Shown here piece after piece: positions 1 through 6,423 of a DNA stretch of 22,362 nucleotides. The notes under the pieces are model-generated. The model had not been told where the DNA came from. It worked only from the letters and a program-made list of their open reading frames with translations, and searched no databases. Each line of letters starts with the position of its first letter. Position 1 is the stretch's first letter. Both the position numbers and the translations under genes were made by a program. This DNA comes from Euryarchaeota archaeon UBA181 (GTDB lineage Archaea > Thermoplasmatota > Poseidoniia > Poseidoniales > Thalassarchaeaceae): positions 8,658 through 31,019 of the forward strand of contig DALI01000039.1 in the NCBI GenBank assembly GCA_002496725.1, given 5' to 3'.

Positions 1-216
1 AATTGGTTCGGGGATCTCCTCAGCGGACTCTTGTTCGATTTGGTTAGTCACAACAATTCTCTCCCTTCCAGTGAAAATTATCAAAGAGGCGAGAGCAAGG
101 AGTACAGTTCCACCTGCAATTCTCTGGATTAAGTCAACCTCTCCTTGGAACATCAAGAAAAGAAACATGCCCGCTATTAGGGCTATCCAATTAACTAGCC
201 TTGTCAGAGAAACCAT
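1..216 (-). CDS. small membrane protein, partial (3' end beyond window)
   Basis: The frame is open from an ATG at 216 to the left edge, giving the first 72 residues of a longer protein. It begins MVSLTRLVNWIALIAG. Two hydrophobic stretches (about residues 8-23 and 33-50) look like membrane helices. They are followed by a basic GRER segment and then an acidic, Glu-rich tail (QIEQESAEEIPEP) that probably lies in the cytoplasm. I do not recognise the family. It lies 34 bases downstream of the rdgB stop on the same strand, so it is probably the third gene of the bud32-rdgB transcript. No in-frame ATG lies close upstream. Confidence comes from the open frame, the clean amphipathic layout and the operon position, not from homology. 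Confidence 0.55.
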   Translation of the reverse strand, partial: MVSLTRLVNWIALIAGMFLFLMFQGEVDLIQRIAGGTVLLALASLIIFTGRERIVVTNQIEQESAEEIPEPI

Positions 217-250
217 GCCACTCCCAGCGGTGACAGGGAGGGGTATGACT

Positions 251-844
251 TCACATTGACGGGGAACTGATAGCTTCTGATAGTGCCTTGAGGGATTTTC
301 CCCTGTGCGACATTGATGATTTTTCTGACTCACTCATTTGTGAGAAGGTTCTACCATCAGAAACCTCAGGTATGAAGATTGGATCATAGCCAAAACCACC
401 ATTTCCAGTTATTTCAAGGCTTATTTCACCCCTACATATGCCTGTCTTGATGATTTTTTTCCCCTGCATAAAAAGTATTGAAACGGCCCTATATTCACAA
501 CCTCTTAGTTTTGTTTGGCCCATTAACCTGAGAATTCCTCTTGGGCCGATGGTTTTGTACGCATATGATGAATAAACTCCTGGAAAACCCTTCAGTGAGT
601 CGATGAAAAGTCCGGAGTCTTCTACGAGTATAGCACAACTAGATAATTCTGATTTCGGCATCATGGCGATTGCCTGTTCTAACTTCGAAAGGGTGACTTG
701 TTGCAAGTCTTCTATCTGTGGCTCGATAAAATCTGGAGCTTTTCCGGCGACTAGTAATTGTTCGACATTGTGTCCCAGTGGCTCTAGGTATTCTTTAGCC
801 TCCTTTAGCTTATTTTGATTGCCCGTTGCAAAGACTATTCTCAT
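251..844 (-). CDS. rdgB: XTP/dITP pyrophosphatase (RdgB/HAM1 family)
   Basis: It hydrolyses non-canonical purine nucleoside triphosphates (XTP, dITP, ITP) to monophosphates and pyrophosphate, keeping deaminated bases out of DNA and RNA. It is a cytosolic, Mg-dependent enzyme. The 197-residue product carries the family motifs in order: ATGNQNKLKEA (6-16, phosphate-binding loop), VEDSGLFIDSLKGFPGVYS (74-92, catalytic and metal Asp/Glu), GFGYDPIFIP (150-159, base pocket) and SMSHRGKSLK (177-186). I chose the ATG at 844 because MRIVFATGN is where the family starts. An upstream in-frame ATG at 883 adds 13 residues that lie inside the bud32 gene. The start is 4 bases after the bud32 stop and the two are surely cotranscribed. 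Pairing of the pyrophosphatase with the Kae1/Bud32 locus is a familiar arrangement in Euryarchaeota. Confidence 0.95.
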   Translation of the reverse strand: MRIVFATGNQNKLKEAKEYLEPLGHNVEQLLVAGKAPDFIEPQIEDLQQVTLSKLEQAIAMMPKSELSSCAILVEDSGLFIDSLKGFPGVYSSYAYKTIGPRGILRLMGQTKLRGCEYRAVSILFMQGKKIIKTGICRGEISLEITGNGGFGYDPIFIPEVSDGRTFSQMSESEKSSMSHRGKSLKALSEAISSPSM

Positions 845-848
845 TTCA

Positions 849-1511
849 CTACCCCATGTATCTGACTCTATTCCTAATTTCATTAAATCTAGAAATTACT
901 GATTCGGGACTAGGTGAAAAGGATGAGTTTGAGGCATTCCTATATCCTCTAAGTACTTCCTCAACTGCGTTATCTAGATCTGAATGACTAGCTGAGAGGC
1001 ATTCGTTCAAAACTTGCAGATCTTGTCCCATGTGCTCTAATTCAGGAGAAATTCTAGATAGTCCAAAATCTAACAGTGATATATTCCCATTATCGTCCAT
1101 CATAATATTATGTGTAGTCAGATCACCGTGTGAGAATCCAAGTTCGTGTAGCTCTCTAATTTTAGCCCCGACTCTCTCAAGATCTTTATTTCCAGCAGAT
1201 TTATCGACTAGTGATTCGCATATTGGCGAGCCAACTATTTTCGATAGGACCATCCATCCATCATCTTGGTTCAACTCGAGAAGTCTAGGTGAAGGGAAAT
1301 CTGTGAGTTGGAGTCTAGAAAGTACCTTTGCCTCAACTAAAATCCTACTTTTTGTTAGTCTGGAGTCTAGCTCAGGATGCCTATATCCACGTCTTCTACG
1401 GGATTTTAGTACTGCAGGAATCCCCAACCAAAATCCCGAAGTGACTCTTGCTTCTGCTCCGATATGAATCACTTCAGACTCTTTCCAGTACTGAAAAAAG
1501 AGGTCGGCCAT
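849..1511 (-). CDS. bud32: KEOPS complex kinase/ATPase Bud32 (PRPK)
   Basis: Bud32 is the small protein-kinase-like ATPase of the KEOPS complex. With Kae1, Cgi121 and Pcc1 it makes threonylcarbamoyladenosine at position 37 of ANN-decoding tRNAs. The 220-residue product shows the reduced kinase core: glycine-loop equivalent GAEA (18-21), ATP lysine K36 in AVLKSRRRRGYRHPELD, E60 in ILVEAKVL, the catalytic loop GFSHGDLTTHNIMM (HGD at 128-130) and DFG at 148-150 followed by LS. I placed the start at the ATG at 1511, 17 residues before GAEA as in stand-alone Bud32. The longer frame (ATG at 1619) would run antisense through the nadA start and adds no recognisable sequence. There is no Shine-Dalgarno before 1511, but a box-A-like CTTTCAAG lies about 25 bases upstream, which suits a leaderless transcript. 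Many euryarchaea fuse Bud32 to Kae1; here it is unfused and Kae1 is not in the window. Confidence 0.93.
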   Translation of the reverse strand: MADLFFQYWKESEVIHIGAEARVTSGFWLGIPAVLKSRRRRGYRHPELDSRLTKSRILVEAKVLSRLQLTDFPSPRLLELNQDDGWMVLSKIVGSPICESLVDKSAGNKDLERVGAKIRELHELGFSHGDLTTHNIMMDDNGNISLLDFGLSRISPELEHMGQDLQVLNECLSASHSDLDNAVEEVLRGYRNASNSSFSPSPESVISRFNEIRNRVRYMG

Positions 1512-1572
1512 GGTTGTCGCAGGCCACATACCTTGAAAGCGATTCCACTGGAGCGAGGATAGGGGCAATCCT

Positions 1573-2652
1573 ATGCAAATGCCAATAGTACCTTCACCGA
1601 GGGGAGTAGTAAAACCCAAGATTTTCTCAACTGAAGAGATCGAAGATGAAGCTAAGAGGCTGTTTGAAGCAATAGGGCAGAGTTCTAGATGGAATATGAA
1701 AATATGTAGGTCTATATCTCCATTGACGTTAGAGATTAACGAGTTGAAAGCGAAGAAAGATGTTTTTCTGATAGCGCACTCATACCAAACGCCGGATATC
1801 GTATATGGTGTCGCTGATTCAGTTTCTGACAGTTACACATTATCCAAAGCGGCACGTGATGCCCCTCAGAAAACTATTCTTTTCTCAAGTGTGAGATTCA
1901 TGGCAGAGACGGCTAAGATTGTCAGTCCGCATAAGACCATTCTGCACCCATCACCGGATGCAGGTTGCTCTCTGAGTGACGGGATTACTTCGGAAGATGT
2001 AGTTGATTTGAAGAAGAAATATCCAGGGGTTCCCGTTGCATGTTACATCAATACCACAGCTGCTGTGAAAGCTGAATGCGATGTTTGTGTCACCAGTAGT
2101 AACTATCTAAGAATCTGTGAAAGGCTTCCTGGAGACAAGTTAATTTTTGTTCCTGATAGATTCATGGGGAAGCATGTTCAAAAGCACCTTGAGGGCAAGA
2201 AGGAAGTCATTATTTTCGATGGTGAATGCGAAGTTCATGCTGAGTTTACTGGAGAAAAGGTGATTTCATGGAGAAATAAGATGGGGTCTATCGGGATTGA
2301 TCTTCAGGTACTGGCTCACCCCGAATGTGACGTCGGAGTTCTGGAGGAGAGTGATTTTGTCGGCAGTAGTGAGCTATTGATGGAGGAAGCGATGAGGTTA
2401 GCATCTGTAGGGAGTCGTGATATCATGTTGATCACAGAATGCGGAACCGCGGAGAGAGTACTTGCAGAGAGTGAGTATGAAATTAACCTACTAGGCGCCT
2501 GTGTCATGTGTAGACACATGAAAAGAACTCATCTTGAGGATATTCTTCAAGCCCTTAGAGAGCCGCGCCCGGAACAGATTATTGAGATTGATGAAATGAT
2601 TATCCAAGATGCTAGTAAATCTCTGGATGAGATGTTCAGGTTAGCTGAGTAG
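1573..2652 (+). CDS. nadA: quinolinate synthase NadA
   Basis: NadA condenses iminoaspartate with dihydroxyacetone phosphate to quinolinate, in de novo NAD synthesis, using a [4Fe-4S] cluster. The frame gives 359 residues. Family motifs are FLIAHSYQTPDI (65-76), FMAETAKI (109-116), AGCSLSDG (130-137), CYINTTAAVKA (157-167), VCVTSSN (171-177), GECEVH (217-222), HPEC (249-252) and CVMCRHMKRTHL (310-321). By comparison with characterised NadA, C132, C219 and C313 should be the cluster ligands; C310 adds a CxxC. The start is uncertain. The first 41 residues precede the conserved core, and an ATG at 1696 (residue 42) would give a 318-residue protein closer in size to small archaeal NadA. The segment KPKIFSTEEIEDEAKRLFEA looks like real acidic helical protein, so I kept the long form. 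nadB and nadC are not in the window. Confidence 0.95.
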   Translation: MQMPIVPSPRGVVKPKIFSTEEIEDEAKRLFEAIGQSSRWNMKICRSISPLTLEINELKAKKDVFLIAHSYQTPDIVYGVADSVSDSYTLSKAARDAPQKTILFSSVRFMAETAKIVSPHKTILHPSPDAGCSLSDGITSEDVVDLKKKYPGVPVACYINTTAAVKAECDVCVTSSNYLRICERLPGDKLIFVPDRFMGKHVQKHLEGKKEVIIFDGECEVHAEFTGEKVISWRNKMGSIGIDLQVLAHPECDVGVLEESDFVGSSELLMEEAMRLASVGSRDIMLITECGTAERVLAESEYEINLLGACVMCRHMKRTHLEDILQALREPRPEQIIEIDEMIIQDASKSLDEMFRLAE

Positions 2653-2654
2653 CC

Positions 2655-4766
2655 TCATGATAGTTCAGATTGCTTTTGTCTGGCCCATGTAAATATCAGT
2701 GGGACCATTAGAACTACCGATGTCTGCAATAGGACTGATGAGTATGGCTCAAAGGTCTCTTCGAGGTTATACCACTTCAACTCAGCTTCTCCATTGCTTC
2801 CGGTTTCTATCCATCCAACTCCTCCCAAGAGAGCTTGTGGACTGGAATGACTTTCATCCTCATCAAATGTTAGTTGTTCTGTTTGGTTTGATTCTATTAT
2901 GTAGATGAAGACCTGATTTGTCTCCTTCTCGTCCGGATCTGTGGAACCTGGTTGAAATCTCGGAATCTGAAGAAAGGCCACATTTCCATGTCCTATACTG
3001 GGAGATGAAGACTCCCAAATTGGAGTCGATATCATTGTCTGCATTCCAGATTGTGTATTGGCAAAAATCGTTCTATTGATGGGTCCGACGTCTACTACTG
3101 CCGCAATTGATTGGCTATCAATCGTAATATCTACTATATTTGAGTTGGAATAATTAACCTCGATTCCAGATTCTTCAGATAGAAACTCATCTTGATCGGT
3201 GTCGGCGATAACATCCAGATACACAGACGTTATAGAGCTAGATTCTGTGAGTGATGAAATGTAAATGGTTGGTCCTGATGGATCATCGTGTATTGACCAT
3301 GCAATTGAATTGCCGGATACCTCCAGTGACTCTACATCATTGTTGATTATCTCTAGATTTGAGAAAATCTGCTCATGATTCAATGTCAATATCTCATCTT
3401 CAGTTACAATTACGATGAGTGGTTTGCCAACTTCATCTTCGCCGATATCAGCCATGATAATTTCAAAATCTGTAACTTTTGAGTAAAGTGGAGAATATGG
3501 GCTATCCGCTGAGTCCAAATCATAGACATCGATGCGTGTCTGATTATTGAGTAACAAAAATGATCCTGAGATTGATGCTCTTGGCTCTTCAAACCATGTC
3601 TGGCCAGAGATTATCACTCCATCCCTATCATTTTCTAAGCTAGTATTCAATGCTGTAATTTCAATGTCATCTATTCCATCCATCTGTGGATCTACTTCTA
3701 CACCTATCAACCAATCATCCGAACCCGCGGTAGAGGTTGGCCACTCGACGCCTTCGACAGGGAAATCTTGATGTGTTGCATCCCAAAGTAGTACGAATCC
3801 TGTAGAAAGCAGTAGGGCCGCTATGAAAACGCTAGTCTGCTTACTTCCTGGCTCCCTCAATGGAGAGATTTTCCGTCTGATCAATCTTTTGAAACCCCTG
3901 ATGAAGCTCCTTGGATCATCTATCAGTCTGGCTATCTTTCTGGTGAAAAGTCTCTCATCAGCTATTGTCCAAACTCCTTTGTGGGTCTTTTCGGTTACGG
4001 TAACGGCCGCTATAGCGATTATCATGCCACCTAGGATATCCATTACCCAATGGATGCCCAAGTAGACGATGGAGAAGGCTGTTAGTGCTATGAATAAAAC
4101 CAGTAGTCTTCGGAACTTGAGCCATCTTCCATCTTCGTCCCACCTACTCATGGTTAGCCAAATTGCGAAGGGGAGCCCTATGTGAAGGCTGGGCATCCCA
4201 TTGGTGAACGGATCTATACGGGTGAACCAATTATGTATTTCTGGAGTCAGGTCATAGGCGACAGTGTCCATTAGTGGGATGTAGTCGCCAGTTACTCTAA
4301 CATTGAAGAAGAGATAGAATGGAATCGCTAAGATATAGACCCAAAACATTGACAGTGAAACTCTATCTGCCATGTGCCTATCATCGAAGTATATCGGATA
4401 CAGAAAAGAGGCAAATGTTGCCGTCATGAATCCCATGACATAGAAGTGAGTTAGTGTCACATCCAAAAGAGGATTTCTGAAGCCCTCCTGTACCCAGAGG
4501 ACAATGTCCCCCTCTATTGCATAAACATAGGGAGTCATGTCAAGCTGTGTGTTAGCCATCAGAATTCTATCTAGTCCATCGAGAATATCTTTCCAAAGAT
4601 ACACTGAGAAGACCACTATCATATGGGCCCAGTATCTTCTGAACATATCAATGAAGCCCTCAATCCTGACCTTCGCATAAGGAGGTTTGAAAATCGGCAT
4701 CATTGCTACGCTGACAAGTATAGCGCCTGTAATCCAGGTGATGTAGATTCCACTGCCTACAGCCAT
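2655..4766 (-). CDS. PAP2/Aur1-like membrane phosphatase fused to an extracytoplasmic beta-rich domain
   Basis: The N-terminal half is a polytopic membrane domain with helices near residues 4-24, 46-60, 107-125, 138-156, 193-209, 220-237, 240-257 and 311-327. It has the PAP2 active-site signatures GMPSLH (H195) and GIHWVMDILGG (H239, D243). The PSLH form points to the Aur1/inositol-phosphotransferase-like branch, which acts on lipid phosphates at the membrane. Residues about 335-675 are Asp/Ser/Ile-rich beta-type sequence; the segment TEQLTFDEDESHSSP resembles a TolB/WD40-like propeller blade. One last helix (about 680-696) ends in RQKQSELS. The substrate is unknown. I call the ATG at 4766 (703 residues). 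A TTG at 4826 would add 20 polar residues and overlap the mrp stop by 4 bases, so translational coupling is possible. The gene follows mrp and converges on nadA with a 2-base gap. Phosphatase fold: confident. Propeller: moderate. Confidence 0.82.
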   Translation of the reverse strand: MAVGSGIYITWITGAILVSVAMMPIFKPPYAKVRIEGFIDMFRRYWAHMIVVFSVYLWKDILDGLDRILMANTQLDMTPYVYAIEGDIVLWVQEGFRNPLLDVTLTHFYVMGFMTATFASFLYPIYFDDRHMADRVSLSMFWVYILAIPFYLFFNVRVTGDYIPLMDTVAYDLTPEIHNWFTRIDPFTNGMPSLHIGLPFAIWLTMSRWDEDGRWLKFRRLLVLFIALTAFSIVYLGIHWVMDILGGMIIAIAAVTVTEKTHKGVWTIADERLFTRKIARLIDDPRSFIRGFKRLIRRKISPLREPGSKQTSVFIAALLLSTGFVLLWDATHQDFPVEGVEWPTSTAGSDDWLIGVEVDPQMDGIDDIEITALNTSLENDRDGVIISGQTWFEEPRASISGSFLLLNNQTRIDVYDLDSADSPYSPLYSKVTDFEIIMADIGEDEVGKPLIVIVTEDEILTLNHEQIFSNLEIINNDVESLEVSGNSIAWSIHDDPSGPTIYISSLTESSSITSVYLDVIADTDQDEFLSEESGIEVNYSNSNIVDITIDSQSIAAVVDVGPINRTIFANTQSGMQTMISTPIWESSSPSIGHGNVAFLQIPRFQPGSTDPDEKETNQVFIYIIESNQTEQLTFDEDESHSSPQALLGGVGWIETGSNGEAELKWYNLEETFEPYSSVLLQTSVVLMVPLIFTWARQKQSELS

Positions 4767-4822
4767 TTCAATACCTTCGGAGAAGCATGTTTGAAATGAA
4801 TTCGACCCTTGATTGGGGGGAT

Positions 4823-5827
4823 TCAAGTAATCTTCACTTGGTGGATATCGCCCTTCTCCAATGATGAAAGTATCTCTTCGACGACCTTGCTGAAGGCTAT
4901 TGCAGTCTCGCCATCTGGTTGAGCGACGATTCTATGAACTCCGTCGTCACCACCTCTAACGACTCCCGGATCGAAAGGAAGCCTCCCTAGGAAAGGAACT
5001 TCCAACTCCACTGCTGATTCCTCTCCTCCTCCTGATTTGAATAGATCGAGATTTACTGACCATTTTCCATCTTGGGAGGCAGTGACCTCGATGGGGACTC
5101 CAGTTGGCCCCATTAAGGAGAACTTGGCGCCAGCTTCGGCGTTTCCAGATAGATTATAACCACTCATATTCTCTACCACCCCAAGAACTGGAACAGAGAT
5201 TGTCTTAGCGAAATTTATCGACTTACGACTATCTAGAAGTGCCACTTCCTGTGGAGTAGTGACTATGACTACACCATCTAAATTAGGAAGGGTTTGGCTG
5301 ACAGTAAGAGGCTCGTCTCCAGTCCCGGGTGGGAAGTCAATTACTAGAGTATCAAGCTCCCCCCAAGCTACATCTCCTATGAACTGCTGAATAGCTCCAA
5401 GCTTGATGGGCCCTCTCCATATCACAGGCTTATCTGGATCCTCGATTAGGAAAGCCATGGAAATGACTTTTATTCCATGAGGTCCGATTGCAGGAAAAAT
5501 CTGACCGTCTTCTATGTGTAACTCTGTTCCTTCTATACCAAGCATCTTTGGAACATTTGGGCCTGTGATATCGATATCCATTAGTCCTACTTTCTTTCCC
5601 ATCCTAGCAAGTGAAAGTGCTATTCCTGTTGCTACTGTAGTCTTACCAACGCCGCCTTTGCCCGAGAGGACCATTATTTTATGACGGATCCCCTCACTCA
5701 TTTTTGACATCCTCATCTTTCTTTGCATCTGTTGGTATGCCTGCTCCATCTGCGCTCTCTGATTGGAATTAGCATCCTCCTGCTCATTGGATTCAGGAGA
5801 ATGGTGGGATACAGGAGAATCTGCCAT
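4823..5827 (-). CDS. Mrp/Nbp35-family P-loop ATPase lacking the Fe-S cysteines
   Basis: Mrp/ApbC/Nbp35 proteins are dimeric, deviant-Walker-A ATPases that carry Fe-S clusters to target apoproteins. This 334-residue product has GKGGVGKTT (56-64), DIDITGPNVP (84-93), WRGPIK, DFPPGTGDE (164-172), TTPQEVALLDSRK and ENMSGYN (219-225), all typical. The family then normally has CPHC, the cluster-binding CxxC. Here the chain instead runs into about 50 residues of Gly/Ser-rich and beta-like sequence (NLSGNAEAGAKFSLMGPTG onwards) before the conserved VPFLGRLPFDP at 277-287. The whole protein contains no cysteine. The first 45 residues are polar and Gln/Met-rich. I chose the ATG at 5827; a TTG at 5839 adds four residues. 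No Shine-Dalgarno is seen, but GTATAC lies 20-25 bases upstream. It is divergent from the arsC-like gene. The ATPase call is firm; a canonical Fe-S carrier role is doubtful. Confidence 0.9.
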   Translation of the reverse strand: MADSPVSHHSPESNEQEDANSNQRAQMEQAYQQMQRKMRMSKMSEGIRHKIMVLSGKGGVGKTTVATGIALSLARMGKKVGLMDIDITGPNVPKMLGIEGTELHIEDGQIFPAIGPHGIKVISMAFLIEDPDKPVIWRGPIKLGAIQQFIGDVAWGELDTLVIDFPPGTGDEPLTVSQTLPNLDGVVIVTTPQEVALLDSRKSINFAKTISVPVLGVVENMSGYNLSGNAEAGAKFSLMGPTGVPIEVTASQDGKWSVNLDLFKSGGGEESAVELEVPFLGRLPFDPGVVRGGDDGVHRIVAQPDGETAIAFSKVVEEILSSLEKGDIHQVKIT

Positions 5828-5896
5828 GATACTGGGCAACAGCGGGTATACTTCAATGCTGTTCTACTGGCCCATGCAAATTCTTCTATTGGGATT

Positions 5897-5910
5897 GCAT
5901 TAATCTAGAA
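5897..5910 (+). promoter_or_regulatory. candidate box A (TATA) for the arsC-like gene
   Basis: The AT-rich element GCATTAATCTAGAA is centred about 26 bases before the ATG at 5929. That is the spacing expected between an archaeal TATA box and a transcription start that coincides with the start codon. No Shine-Dalgarno lies between it and the ATG, so the transcript may be leaderless. Position and composition are seen; function is inferred. Confidence 0.35.
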
Positions 5911-5928
5911 CTGGTTAGTCCCATCTCT

Positions 5929-6306
5929 ATGAAGTTACTTTTTGTTTGCGTTGGAAATACTTGCAGAAGTCAAATGGCGGAAGCCATTGCCATGAGTCTT
6001 GGTCACGTAGCTATCTCGGCGGGAACACACCCGGGAGAGTCTGTAAATCCCAATGCCATCAGAGTCCTTGAAGAGATAGGAATAGATTGCTCTAAACAGT
6101 TTCCCAAGAATGTGGATGACATTACTTCCGAAGGACATGACAAAATTATCAGTATGGGGTGTGGCGTAGAATGTCCCAACTTGCCAATTGACGCTGATTG
6201 GGGATTGGAAGATCCACATGGAAAGTCTCTTGAAACCTACAGAACGACCAGAGACCGCATAATGAAATTTGTAAAGGAACTAGTTCAAAAGGGGACCGAC
6301 GCTTAG
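5929..6306 (+). CDS. arsC: arsenate reductase (ArsC, LMW-phosphatase fold)
   Basis: This 125-residue protein has the low-molecular-weight tyrosine phosphatase fold used by thiol-dependent arsenate reductases, which reduce arsenate to arsenite for export. The P-loop is CVGNTCR (C7 nucleophile, R13). The segment SAGTHPGESVNPNAI (30-44) is typical of the ArsC branch. The pair C78/C82 in MGCGVECPNLP would supply the disulfide cascade, and D95 in LEDPHGK is the general acid. A plain tyrosine phosphatase would lack the C78/C82 pair, so reductase is favoured. The electron donor (thioredoxin or another thiol) cannot be told from the sequence. No arsenite pump or ArsR regulator is adjacent, which weakens a pure arsenic-resistance reading and leaves a general phosphatase role open. 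It precedes tRNA-Gly by 29 bases on the same strand and is divergent from the mrp-like gene. Confidence 0.85.
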   Translation: MKLLFVCVGNTCRSQMAEAIAMSLGHVAISAGTHPGESVNPNAIRVLEEIGIDCSKQFPKNVDDITSEGHDKIISMGCGVECPNLPIDADWGLEDPHGKSLETYRTTRDRIMKFVKELVQKGTDA

Positions 6307-6335
6307 AAAAGCGATTCTGCTTTCCCCGTCCTTAC

Positions 6336-6410
6336 ACGAGTGTAGTGTAGTGGTTATCACCCGGCGTTGCCAACGCCGGAACCCGGGTTCAAATCCCGGC
6401 ACTCGTACCA
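6336..6410 (+). tRNA. tRNA-Gly (anticodon GCC), CCA encoded
   Basis: A complete cloverleaf can be folded by eye. The acceptor ACGAGTG pairs with CACTCGT. The D arm is closed by GTG/CAC around AGTGGTTAT. The anticodon stem CGGCG/CGCCG encloses the loop TTGCCAA, giving anticodon GCC. The T arm CCGGG/CCCGG encloses TTCAAAT. Discriminator A is followed by an encoded CCA at 6408-6410. The variable loop is short (GAAC) and no intron is present. It reads GGC/GGT glycine codons. The gene sits between the arsC-like gene and the 3' end of a convergent surface-protein gene, whose stop is 13 bases away. Confidence 0.97.
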
Positions 6411-6423
6411 ATCTCTATCTGGG

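Noticed and set aside
71..259. 62-residue plus-strand frame at the left edge
   Set aside because: The minus strand of the same stretch encodes a much more protein-like two-helix membrane protein in line with the bud32-rdgB operon.
1512..1619. 36-residue N-terminal extension of Bud32
   Set aside because: It runs antisense through the nadA start, adds no Kae1-like or kinase sequence, and the ATG at 1511 gives the normal Bud32 length.
6336..6410. tRNA-Gly as an integration site for a mobile element
   Set aside because: No integrase, no direct repeat of the tRNA 3' end and no compositional break is visible nearby.
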